In this document: positions 22,716-34,614 of the stretch, piece by piece | Numbering within the stretch: the first letter of the stretch is position 1 | Layout: each line of letters begins with the position of its first letter | Source of the DNA: Odiellus spinosus | Lineage: Eukaryota > Arthropoda > Arachnida > Opiliones > Phalangiidae | Assembly (NCBI GenBank): GCA_963920705.1 | Contig: OY987229.1 | Location: 18,853,728 to 18,917,727 of the forward strand | Direction of reading: 5' to 3' | Length of the DNA stretch: 64,000 nt | Translations under genes and position numbers: made by a program | Notes under the pieces: model-generated | The model's database searches: none | What the model was told of the DNA's origin: nothing | The model's input: only the letters and a program-made list of their open reading frames with translations

Positions 22716-25700
22716 GGACTAGGTATCCATTATATAACGTTTACTAATTGGAGAGTTGGCCTTTATAAAGGGTACCGAGAGGCGGCAGGACGAAAGAGAG
22801 GCCGCTATTTTGGAGATTCCACTGATCCCCCTCTTCTCTCCTTATACTTATTTGAACGGGCTTTAAAACGAGCGGACCGCGGATTAAGGGGATTATCGTC
22901 GTGAAATACCCCGAAAACGATCTCAAAATTCTGAATGACAAAGTAGATATACGATCAAGGAAAAAGAGGGAGAATATAGAGCTGATAGAAGCCTCTCTAA
23001 CTATAGATTTCGATTCGCGCGGCTGAGTGCTCGTGCCACGTGTCCAGTGGTTTCGCGCCTGCTCTCTAAATCCTTTATCTCGCCAAGTTGGCACAGATTT
23101 TTAGTGTCATTATCAACCCGTTATTAATACGTCTCAAGTCTCATTCTAAGCAGATTCTCCTTTGATATTATTTTATATATTCGTAGTAACGAAGTTAAAG
23201 AGGAATTTTAAGAAAATCAATTCGTTATAACTGAATTTTCATATTCCATTTGGAATGTGTCAGAAATCGCGATAAAAACGTCGCTTTAAAGGGACACTTA
23301 GGACTATAAAAAGGAACAGCTTTTGATGTTTAATTTCTATAAAAGTAAATATAAATTTCGGCCAATCATATTTCAGCCTTCAACAGCGCTTGTAATGTCT
23401 TAACATTAAAAGAATAGGCCTTAATGTATATTATAATATAAAAAGATATAACCATACAGTATAGGTATACCGATGTTCAAGATAATAAATTATCTAAAAT
23501 GCTTCCCTTTTATACCCACGCGATTTTGAAGAGGGTCAAAAATATATTCATGATGTAATAACAATATGGTATGTGATATGATTGTTAATTTCTCCGGCGA
23601 TTTTTTTACACCTCTGCTGGGTAGTTCCAAAGTTAGTTGATTTTAAAATTATAACTATATTAAAAGTTAATTTAATTGTTGATGAAAATTTGAACTGTTG
23701 AAGTCTGAGTTCGGCTGTATAGTAATTCCGTGGAATTAAACACTTCGGCAAATCTGAAGATCGTTTTTACACGATTGATTACAACCCTGCTGTCACGTAA
23801 TCCAGATTAGTACAGTCAAAAGCTACATGCGTGTACACTGTACACCGATTAAGTGCAGTAATCGGCCCTGAATATTGAAAAAGAATGTCTCCAAAATTTT
23901 TGGATAACCACACAAAGGCACAAAAAAATGGTTTTTCAAAACTTAATTGAAGATAACTGACGAAACTAAAAACCAATTTTCCTTTATTTTAAATTTAAAG
24001 TTCACTTAGATTATATAGATAGTGTTGCAATAAAGTTAAAAACTGAGGCGGATTAATATTTAATGTTAAACCTCACGAGGAATAAAAATAGTTCCATAAA
24101 CTGTTCGCGAACAGAAACTTCAGTTAGTATATTTAAGTTACAATCTAAAATTGACCCAGATACCCATTTAAAAACGGGTTTATCTATCGATAATTTAAAT
24201 CCTTTCAAGTTTATATCTTAGTATATGTCGAGTATGTATAGTAAACGCGTAGGTAGCTAGTGCCCAAGCCCATATAAGTTCAACCCTTTTTAAAAACACA
24301 ATAGAAACCGGGACTCGCAATTTACACCCTAAAATCGGGGCGGTATTTTAACCGTCTTCTCTGCCTCTAAATTTATACCGATTGAGATTATTGTAAAGGC
24401 GCTTATTAGTTCAACCCACACGTAACTAAGCTTGAGTAGAACTAAGGTGGAGTAGAAAAGTCCACCAGCCCTCAAACTAACGGTTCACGCGAAATAGATA
24501 TATTAAATTTGCATTGAAATCCCAAAATCACTCCCCTTTGAAATCTCAACCTCTCGATGATACTGAAATTATTTACGCATTAATTAATGGCAAGTGTCCG
24601 ACCTCTCGTAAAACACGAACTGTTTTCCTACATTCTGGGTTGGTGGGTTTTTACTACACATAGCTTTAACTGTAATCGTCTTTTTCCCTGTACAAGGGCA
24701 AGCGAGAGAGGAGACAGAGAGGGATTTTAAAAATATTTCTTAAGACGGTTCCATTTTAAAACTAACCCTTCAAAAATTTATTCAAAAGGTTTAACACGGG
24801 AATCCATGGTTATACGCTTCCTCTATCCTATTCTCCATCCCTTTGTAACAAAACTGGCGCCCTTATTACAAAACTTTCGGGATATAATTAGAATCTAATC
24901 CTGGTAGAGCGAGTCAAACTAATGCTTTAAAATAGGTGGTAATATAATTCAAATCAATCTCTAATTTTTGCCACTCCCGTTAGTAACGTTTAAATCAATA
25001 GCGCCAATAAGTTTTGTTACGCGTTGAGAACTTGAGAATGGACCTCTTTCTTTTGCTATGAATGGAGTAAAAGCTAAAGTCAAATATTCGTTTTACACGA
25101 ATTCCTACTACGATAAACTAATGATACTATCTCTTTAAATAATACTTGATCAATCGTGATTTCGAACAAAATAAGTCAGTTAAAAACGTCTATTAACAAT
25201 GGATTGTTGAAGATTTATCGACACTAAAACTTTATTTAGGTTGCGAAAAAACTTTTCTCTCTCAATATATACCTATATAACTAAAGTGTTTGAAAGAAAT
25301 ACGACTATTTCTCGAAGCTCTAGGCCGTTAAAAGTATTTGTATTTAAGCTGGGGCCTATCTGTACAAGAGTAAGAAGTCAAAGGTTAGAAAGACCACGCA
25401 TGGGACCCCGACAGTTAAGAAGAAATCACGCCTAACGAATCCAAAAACCAACGTTTTTGCGTTTTTAGATTTAGGGGGTTTAAGTTTATACGTAATCCAA
25501 AAATCAAGCTAAACATATATTTAACCCTGACCCCTTTATCTATAATGCTGTAATAAAATTCGACGTACTTTTCGAAATAAATGCGCATTAAGGATTCTAA
25601 ATACGGAGTTTAACATTTTATTACTTCATACACCGAAAGAGATTATATTGAAGAGCTAGGGATTAAACAGAGACTTAGTTTGGTCGCGATGCTAAAGTGA

Positions 25701-27154
25701 TAATAAAAACAATTAGAAGTATTAAAATTATCTTAAGTAAAAATTCCTGGAGATATTAGGGAAAATTAAAATTGTAAAAATCTCTGAAAGTTTTGTTTAA
25801 AAATTATGACACTCGAAACTGTTACATGGTTCGTACAAACTTGGAAAATATGAATTAGGGAATTCGATTTGGAATAAAACTACGGGAAATATCAGGGAAA
25901 ATTATAATTACTTGACGAAAATCAGGGAAATCTTTGGTTACAAATGATATGTCACTCAAAACTGTCTGTAAACTGTTGTTAAACGATAAAATTACGTTTT
26001 TTGCGCCTAAAAACTAGCTCAATTTTTTAAATTTCTAAGACAATTTCTGCTTTTAAAGCCTCAATCCATGTACATTATTTGTATTATCCCTTTAAAAGCG
26101 CGCAGGCCCCCAAGTACCATATTTCAGCCTAGGGGCGATTTCTTACCAATAAAATTCTTTACACCCATAAATTCCAATTTTTTCCCACTAAAAATGCTAT
26201 CATTTTTAGCCCCCGAACACCTGTCTTTATTTCCCAAGTTTCTTCGTTTTAAAGGGAAAGTGATGGCCCATGATTTGTAATTTTGTTAAATTGAACTCAA
26301 AAACTGTCATAGACGTTTCTTCACGTAGACAAAATCGTGGTCAAAACGAGTCACTTTAGACGAGGAAGATAGGGATTTAGCTATTAGATCCTTTGCAATT
26401 TCGTTATATCGAAATTGAAGTGGAATTCATAAAAAACCTGAATTGAATTCGTTATATCTGAATTTCGTTATAATATAATATATTATTGCAAAATTCAAGC
26501 AACAAATAATTATGCTTGGAATAGAAATGAGAATATTATATACTTCAATTATATTCAGATTTAAATGTTTATTTCAAATTAGATCGTTTATAACGAAATT
26601 CCAAGAAATTTCGCTAAATATAAAGCTTTTCATTATAACGGGGCTTTTCTATATAAAGTCTATAGTTTTTCGATAACAAAAACATTTCATTATGACTTTA
26701 AATTATAATCTTCCATCATTAGATATGTTTGTTCCTCTTAAATGAATTAATCAGACATCTTAATTACTGTATTTAAGATTTTTTATAATTAATTACTCGG
26801 AACGGCCGAGCGTCTGTTGGTTCTCGCGATAGTCTTTTCATAACTTTCCTTATAAGGTTTGAATCGTGGAAATAATGCAATTTTTAGAATTATCTAAAAT
26901 AGCTCTATTGGGGTGTATTCGTGATTTATATCTATAATATCTATACTTTAAATATATGACAATAGCAGGCATTTCCTCTCCATCCAATTCCGGCATTTAT
27001 CACGTGCTCCTTATTTGGTTCTCAGATCCTTCTGGAAAAGGTGGGAGACTCGGTCTCATGGATAGACCCGGGCTTTCCTTGCCTGGTCTATAATATAAAA
27101 AGGAAAACGATAACTTATAAACAATTTAATATACATTTCTTGTATATACATTTA
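22716..27154. other. Intergenic, no gene seen
   Basis: A relatively GC-rich patch at 22744-23094 carries a 116-codon minus-strand ORF without recognisable motif. 23286 shows a TTAAAGGGAC end-like word. Diffuse CAGGGAAAT-type repeats occur near 25740-25960. Confidence 0.4.
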
Positions 27155-27226
27155 AGCTACGGTCATACTATCATTTCTTAATCGATTTGCAACGGTTTAA
27201 ATCGAAGGCCTAGTATGAACGCGGCT
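27155..27226. mobile_element. MITE family E, internally deleted 72-bp copy
   Basis: Starts AGCTACGGTCATACTA and ends TAGTATGAACGCGGCT with TA at the borders; the interior retains only an AATCGATTT word and CAACGGTTTAAATCGA. Confidence 0.65.
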
Positions 27227-28607
27227 AAAGTCATCTTTATAATCTTTATATGGAAATTCAAGACATTTGACTCAAGCAACTTCCAAGTTATAGTATTTTG
27301 AGTTGTCTTTTTCCTTTGAAACGCGCAATAGGTCCGTTTACTGTGGGTTATTGTGGAGCCCATCCTCGGGGGAACCTCCGGGTTTCGGTCCGTAATAGCC
27401 GATAAATACGACGGTGGTCCACCACAGGGGGTAAACTATACTCCCCTGACGCTCCTCAGAGTCCTAGCTCACGGTTAAGCCAGACACGCGGCATGGCCAC
27501 CAGCATTTTGGGCTCTTTACCGACCTGGCTTTATAAGTCTGGCTGTGCCTGTTGTGTTGTCGAGACACTGCTCATATATATAGGGGTTGCTCTTAAAGGT
27601 CTCGCTGCTAAAGTTTTGGCCAAAGTTTCAATTCTAGCGTCCTAAATCCATAACGTACATAGTTAAGTCTACAAAATTTATGACAGGTTGGAATATCAGA
27701 ACCTATATAAATGTTCTCGTTTTGTTCATTCAGCTTCTAATTTATTAAAAAATTACACAGGCCAATTAATGGCAGATCTCTTCATCGCTTACCTGGTAGT
27801 AGTGGAAGCATAGATTAGGATACTTTGGTTTGTATCCAATAAAACTCGCAGTGAAAGTCCAGTTCTCGTGGGTCTTTCTTTGTTTGAAATGAATTCCTTG
27901 GAAAACCTGGAAATTTCAGGGAAAATGCTTGGAATAATTTATACGTATAAGGAAATATTCCTTGAACCAAAAATATAATGTATGAACTCTAGCATGGGTG
28001 CAAAACATACCGATAAAATTTAAATAATTAAACGACGCTCAATTTTATTTAATAAATTCAGTGGTGACGTCATTTTGTATATCCTAAACCATTAACAAGG
28101 AAGTAAACAACACAACCTCGTGTTCATCCTCTAAATAATTAATTCATAGACGTCACTATGAAATCATAGATTATTTTATGTATCTACCCTATTGAAACAA
28201 GCTCTCTATTTGAATTCATGATGGAGGGCCAAAAATCGCTGCTAAACACTCCATATCAATCGGTAGGAGCAAAAATTCGTATATGTATAAATATGACTGA
28301 ACCAATTCCTCAAAAACACGTTAGGGGATTGAATTATCTATACCAATCCGCCTTCTACTTTTCTCCGCTTCCTCTAACATCGCTTCATTGCTTCTAATAT
28401 CGTGAACGGACTGTTAAAGAGCACAATAGAAGGGAAGAGAAGAAGTTATTATAACTTGGCTTCCAGCTTCGAGCTATGACGGGTGCCTGTATTAAAGGAG
28501 AGCTGAAATGAAAATTTAAATTTTTTCATTTAATGATCATTTATTCTTAAGTGAAGGACAGGTCTCACGTAAAAGGAAAATTTTCCATATGCTATTCTTT
28601 TAAATAA
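27227..28607. other. Intergenic with an unexplained GC-rich patch
   Basis: 27355-27560 is clearly more GC-rich than its surroundings (for example CCTCGGGGGAACCTCCGGG). No frame stays open and I cannot assign it; a decayed retroposon is possible. Confidence 0.35.
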
Positions 28608-28770
28608 TTGGCTACTCTTTCATAGGAAAAGTTTTATATTGGCTATACTCTTTCATAGGAAAGTTTTCTATTGGCTACTCTTTTACGTAGTTTTTTTTAT
28701 TGGCTGCTCTTTCACGGGGAGGGTTTCTATTGGCGTCTCTTTTTCAGCAAATATTTCTATTGGCAACTTT
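28608..28770 (+). repeat. Minisatellite, unit about 30 bp
   Basis: The words TATTGGCTACTCTTT and CATAGGAAAAGTTT recur with changes about five times. The short ORF across it (28639-28827) is a by-product. Confidence 0.75.
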
Positions 28771-29846
28771 AATTTTCTTAGATATCCCAGGCACCATCAA
28801 GCTGCTCTTTACAGCTATTCAACGTAAATTTGAAAATAGAGATCCATTTATTAAATTACTCCACGGCTAGTATTTCTCTTCAAAGTCTGGCGAGGCTTTT
28901 GATATTATTTCGTTATAGATATTATATATGAAAGTGGTAAAAATATCATTTTCACCATCACTTTAAACGGGATGGAGTGGGGTGGGGGGTTAAAATGGTT
29001 CATCCCCTAATCGTTCGTTCGTCTTTTGATCCGAACATCCGCGTGATTCATCCGTGTAGCCATATACGAACTGCATCACGAAGCTGCACCGGTGCATCCC
29101 ATCATCCGTCAATATTCAGCCTATATCTGTACCCATCCCCTTCACCCTCAGTCCTGGTGCTCTCAAAGATGGTTAACGACTTTTTAAGCGCATTATGACC
29201 ACGTAGTGGGTTCGTGGGAGTCTTCTGATTCTGATTTTGAGGGCTACAGGCTAGTGGTCGGGGTTAGGTGGAGGTAAGGAAAATGTCCTCTCGGACAGTG
29301 CACGAAGCCAAGCGCGCGTGCAGGGGTGAAAGTGATTTGGGATTTTTCGAGTGGCAATTAGTCGTCCTCTTTGATCTCGCTTTCCTTCCTTGTCCTCATA
29401 TTTCGGAAGTATATTTTACGAGGTTGCGTTCTAAGGACCATTTTAAAGGAACATTCTAATACTAGTACCATTTATTTACAAGCTCTGTAACGAAATTGAA
29501 GTAATGAATTTAATGAATTCGTTTCATTCAATTCTGTTTTTCCACTGAATTAACTTGAAGCTAATTTAATAACTTCTCGCCAAACAGATTTTTTATAAAC
29601 TAGAGAGGGTTTGCTCTTGAAACTAAATCTCTTCTATAAGTTGTAAGCAGCTGCTGGTCTTCTTATAGCGGTCGCGAAAGATTTTGGTAACAGAATGTAA
29701 TATTGATTCCATGTTGGCTTCGAAGACCCTTTTGGGGGGTAAAAAAAAAGTTGCTTCGATTGTCATTAGATCATCGAACACTCTCCTCAGCGATGGCCCC
29801 AAACGAAAAAGACCATACGGAACTTTTTTTCCTTTCAGCTCGATCT
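28771..29846. other. Intergenic, no gene seen
   Basis: Short ORFs at 28977-29459 lack recognisable motifs. Confidence 0.4.
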
Positions 29847-29848
29847 TA

Positions 29849-30121
29849 AGGTGCGTTCAGACTAAAACAGTTTTTGCTGTATATATATGGGGTTCGTTTG
29901 ACCTTCCTCGTCTCGTATTTTACTGCCTTATTCATTCGTGGGGTGCGTGGAACTCTGATCGTGTCTTTGACCCGTGTTCCGGGCTTATGTTGCGTGCGAG
30001 CATAGCAAAACCGGTCAGTGGACCAATAAAAATTGAAAAATCTTAAACTTAAAAACTTAATTACGCTGCAAATTATGTTAACGCAAAAGTTACAAAATCA
30101 TTTACAGTATGAACGCACCTT
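29849..30121. mobile_element. MITE family E variant (GTGCGTTCA ends)
   Basis: Left AGGTGCGTTCAGACT and right AGTATGAACGCACCT are inverted; TA borders at 29847-29848 and 30122-30123. About 273 bp. Confidence 0.6.
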
Positions 30122-31503
30122 TAGGGATACTCGGGGAAACTGAAGCTGGTAGCAGCGCGCGTGGGAGAAAAAGGTTCGAGGGAAAGAGTATTGAGAGAGG
30201 TACATACACGTCTTGCGGGTTTTCTAGATAAAGTTATAACTGCATTAGCTCGTCTGGACCCAAGACCCCGATAAAAAAAAGGACAGAAAACGAAAGAGCA
30301 CCGGGCGGAGAACCAACTAAAATTACATTGCAGATATTTTTGACAGTAAGGCCAACTTGGAAAAATCACTCGTCAAGACGATATTTTTGCGCTATCGGCC
30401 ATCCTGTAACAGAAATATCCGATATATATTTTTACGCCCGACATTTGCGGTGACTATCCTCTCTCTATCTCTCTCTAGAAAGTCCAAATTAAATTTCGAT
30501 CACATTTTGAAGAGCTCTTTTTTGACTTTTTTTTAACCCAGACCGCGATGTTGCCAATTTCTTTTTACTTTTGTATGGTTTTCTTATATTCGCGTGTTCA
30601 CAAAACGCATTTGTCTGTAGATTTAAAGTCCCTTTATCTGCTCTCAAAAATTACCCATTGTAAATTATTTTTCATTAGCTTTGACACTACAGTTATGACC
30701 AAAGACGTCTGCTAAGGAAAGAAGGTGCATTAGAAACTTAAATTAAGTATGCCTAAACCTTAGATCAAGGATGTAAGGATGGCGGAAGTGACGTATAATA
30801 TGAAATTACCTATCGCCAGGGATCCCTGCCTCACTTGTAAACTTGCTTATAATATACTTAGATGTGTTGGCTATGATTACATTAAAGTATACAAGGGTTA
30901 TAATGTCAATAAATCAACTATAACTAAATTAATTAAGCTGGTTTAGACTTTAGACGAAATAAACTCGCAATCTTAGTCACGTACTATGACATGCTTTCTA
31001 TTGCTTCAATAAACCAAAGGACGAGGGTTTAAAAAGTTGACCAGGGTTTAAGGAATGAATATTCATTCATCTACCATAATTTCGTATATCGAGTTTTTAA
31101 TCCCCCCTAATTTATTATTCAAAATAGGCTTAACATCGTGATTCACTTTTAATTTATTTTTAATCCCCCTGATCCCCTTTTTGCAATAATAAGAGATCGG
31201 ATTTATTTCTCCTTCGTATACGATAAAATCTCCCCCCTTTTAACACCGTCGTTCAACACTTAGTATTTTATCGAAATTTGCATATTAAAACCGGATCGAC
31301 TCCATCAGTTCTATTTCTCCGTGTCAACAGCTGTTGTCAGGAGGTTAGGAGCCATCCAATATATATTTAAAGATAGTTTTCAGTTCGTAGAAAGGCATAG
31401 CTTTACCCTTTTGTCTCTATGATCGAATTCTTCGCAGAAAGAAAGGTGGAATATATTTCTAACTAATGAATTCTGAAACTGATTTGAGATATCTATACTT
31501 TAT
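30122..31503. other. Intergenic, no gene seen
   Basis: A minus-strand ORF 30121-30369 has no recognisable domain. Confidence 0.4.
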
Positions 31504-31507
31504 TTAA

Positions 31508-31981
31508 AGTGATAGTGCCACGATGTAGTTAAATTTTAATTGGAAGGATATTTTTCTTAGAAATAAACTGCAATCATTTTGAGAGATTTTTACATTCAAT
31601 TAAATGGAGAAACTCCGACTACTCAAGAGTCCGTACCTTTGGCTTTATAAAGTATCCGTGTGCGCATGAAAAAGGCTGAGATTTAACACGATTCAAAGTT
31701 TGCCACATCACGGGCATTTTGTTATGGCAAAGGTGGGGCATCTTTTGATAAGTCGAAGGATCTACTTTAAATTATATGCCGAAATAAGAGGGTTTCCGAA
31801 TTTTTTTCAAATCATAGAAATATGCTGAATGTTTTATTACGCAAATATGACTTAAATAAAAGCAAAATCAATAAAAAAAAACTTGATTTTTACCTTTAAA
31901 ATCATCAATTTTCGTTGCCTGCCTCCCTAGCTCTTGAAGTCATCCAATGGATGAAATTCTCCATCCGATGAGACTATCCCT
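31508..31981. mobile_element. Probable TTAA-flanked element, 474 bp, decayed
   Basis: TTAA at both borders (31504-31507, 31982-31985); ends AGTGATAGTG and GACTATCCCT are imperfect inverted repeats of the AGGGATAGTG type seen at 56656-57274. No coding content. Confidence 0.5.
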
Positions 31982-32289
31982 TTAACCTCTGTGTCCTCCT
32001 TACGTTCTCGATAACAGCTTGGCTTGGTCATAAAATTTAACTTAGTGTATCTATACCCTTTGTTCTTGTCGGATATAATACTACTAGTTTATTATACCGC
32101 GGAGTGATATAGTTAATTTAATATAGATTAAAATGTAGTACATACCTTTTCCTGTTTGCACCACCAGTATTTATATATTTTAATTAATTTTCGATCATAC
32201 CTTTACACGCGTGAAAGATAATTTAATTACTAATATTTAAACTCATATTTTCAAAAATTTAGGTAACAGCGGCTTTTAATTAATTTTAT

Positions 32290-32500
32290 TGCATTATTGA
32301 ATAATGCTCGCAGTGTATACAGGAAGCAGTGCTCGCTGTGTATATAAATATGTACAGGAACAGTGCTTCCAATATATTTTATATAAATTCATAGACAATG
32401 AGCATTGCTCGCAATATTTATAAAATACACGGACAGATATCAGAGCTGGCAGGATATATTTATATGAAAATTTATGTACAGGGATTAGCGATGCTCGTAG
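32290..32500 (+). repeat. Degenerate tandem repeat around TGCTCGC / GTATACAGGAAGCA
   Basis: Words such as AGTGCTCGCTGTGTATAT and TACAGGAAGCAG recur irregularly here and again at 32799-32900, on both sides of the inserted MITE at 32501, which therefore landed inside this repeat. Confidence 0.55.
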
Positions 32501-32791
32501 CAAGAAGGATCAGACAAGGAGAGGAAAAGTGGGGACGGCGCAGTTCCTACTGCGTCGGCCTAAACTCCCACTCTGGGAGAACGGGGGTAGAGATGTTTCG
32601 TGGTAAAATGTTGTCACGTGGGTAAAACGGATCCTTTATCAGCTTCGTAGTAGCCAACGACGCTAGTGACCACGTGACAACAGTTTACCTCGAGAATTTC
32701 CTATCCCCCTTTCCACCCGAGTGGGAGGTTGGCTCTTCTCTCTCTAACTCAACGCAGCCCTACTTTTCCTCTCCTTGTCTGATCCTTCTTG
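32501..32791 (+). mobile_element. MITE family C, copy 1
   Basis: A 291-bp foldback element with ends CAAGAAGGATCAGACAAGG and its complement, flanked by a perfect 7-bp direct repeat CTCGTAG (32494-32500 and 32792-32798). The arms continue inward with AGGAAAAGTGGG and TGTTGTCACGTG (pairing CACGTGACAACA). Confidence 0.92.
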
Positions 32792-32798
32792 CTCGTAG

Positions 32799-33651
32799 TA
32801 ACCATAGAATTGTGTACAGGGTCCAGGCCTAAGTGTGCTCGCAATTAATACATATATACAAATATATATATGGAAACATATACAGGAAGCAAGAGTATAA
32901 ATTGTTTAAATATTCCACAAAGTCTGGAAAATTTATTTAGAAAAATTTTGAATACATGGAATTTATTTATTTCGTGGATAATCTTAGATTATGGATAAAG
33001 ATTAAATAAACTCCAAATCAATATATATATACTTATGATTTTAGTTACTTATGATTACGTATCGGTATTATATTGTCTCTCGAGCGTTACGTACGTTAGT
33101 CACGTGTTCTTTAGAACCCCCCCAGTCTAGCCGTAGTCTCGAAGGAAATATCCGATTACTATGTTATATTCGTGCCTCACGCGGGACCAGACAATGTTCA
33201 AAAGTGCCATATCAAATTTTCAACCATCACCGAAAAATTGGTACCGTTTGGCTTCTGTTAAAAAAAAATCTCCGTTCCAACCAGCATCCAAATCGTTTGG
33301 TGAAATTTTGTCAAATCCAGCTATAAAATATGATCCAAGAGAATTGATATTGCTTTTAGCTATGGGGAAATGTTTCTTATAAAAACACTGTTGGAATACC
33401 AATATACTTTTAAAACAAAAAAAGGGCAAGCGAAATGAATTTTTTCTCGAATTTTTAATCGACGAAAATTTTTTCTCGTATTTTGAATTATACTCAACCC
33501 TAATTAAGAATAGCAATTTTCTACAAGGATCTCGGTAGGTATGTAACCTGGAGCCTACTGGATAACTTGTATAATTTAAAAAATGGGGTCAAAAGGTCAA
33601 GGATTTTAGATTATCCCGCAGTTAGACTTTTGAATACTGCAATACATTTAG
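32799..33651. other. Non-coding spacer
   Basis: Starts with the continuation of the GCTCGC/TACAGGAAGCA repeat (to about 32900); the short ORFs at 33051-33516 show no motif. Confidence 0.4.
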
Positions 33652-33947
33652 CAAGAAGGATCAGATAAGGAGAGGAAAAGTGGGAACGGCGCGGCTCCTA
33701 CTGCGTCGGCCTAAACTCCCACTCTGGGAGAACGGGGGACAGACGGGGGTAGAGATGCTTCGTGGTAAATTGTTGTCACGTGGGTAAAACGAATCCTTTA
33801 TGAGACGCGCTAGCTAGCGACCACGTGACAACAGTTTACCCCGAGAATTTCCTATCCCCCCTTTCCACCCGAGTGGGAGGTTGGCTCTTCTCTCTCTAAC
33901 TCAACCAACGCAGCCCCACTTTTCCTCTCCTTATCTGATCCTTCTTG
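33652..33947 (+). mobile_element. MITE family C, copy 2
   Basis: A 296-bp copy in the same orientation as copy 1, with a small internal duplication (GGGGGACAGACGGGGG). Flanks CATTTAG and ATTTAAG are an imperfect target duplication. Confidence 0.9.
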
Positions 33948-34490
33948 ATTTAAGTATATTTAGTTTAAAAAATAATATATATTTCCCAAAAATAATTCTG
34001 ATCATTCCAATATCTCTTTAACGATAAAGTCCAAAGAAAATGCCGTCGAATTTGATAGTATCGCGTTAGTATGTAACAAAGCTTTCTCGTATAAGATAAT
34101 GCATCGAATAAATAAGCATTTACACCCGAATAAGTTTCCAATAAAAAACAAAAAAACGTTAGCCCCCTTTAAACTTCGCTTGACTATAACATTATTAGGC
34201 TTTAATATTTTAGTATAAAGACTCTATATCCCGATTAGGTTAGGTTTTCGTACTAAATTATCCGCTTGAGATCTTTCTTTTGGTCTTACGTCGGGTTCCG
34301 CCCATATCATCTACGTTCGTGGCGTCTTGAATATATTCAAAATGTAATACGGGGCCTCCCCTTATCTATATATTTGATCGCGAAATTTCTGGGCCCTCGC
34401 TCTTATCAATATTATATAAATATATATACGAAATAAACGAAATTTAGATTCTTCACGTGATTAATTTTGAATTTTTCATTTTCGTTGCAG
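33948..34490. other. Non-coding spacer
   Basis: Nothing gene-like apart from the polypyrimidine tract leading to the candidate exon at 34491. Confidence 0.4.
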
Positions 34491-34614
34491 GAAAATTGAA
34501 CTTGTCATATATTGGATATTTTGAAACTTATCCATCCAACAATATTACCATGGCATCTTCAAATATATCTACGCCCCGCTGGTGGTCTCCTATTTCATCA
34601 CCTATATGCATCAG
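34491..34614 (+). other. Candidate orphan exon (possible first coding exon)
   Basis: Strong acceptor (TTTTCATTTTCGTTGCAG) and donor (CATCAG then GTATGT) bracket 124 nt. One frame is open throughout. An ATG in excellent context (ATTACCATGG) at 34550 would start MASSNISTPRWWSPISSP..., leaving in phase 2. No partner exon was identified; the phase matches exon 2 of the sulfotransferase at 54110, but that join would omit the PAPS-binding loop, so I do not propose it. Not recognised as any family. Confidence 0.25.

Noticed and set aside
22744-23094. A 116-codon minus-strand ORF in a GC-richer patch
   Set aside because: No recognisable motif, no supporting signals.
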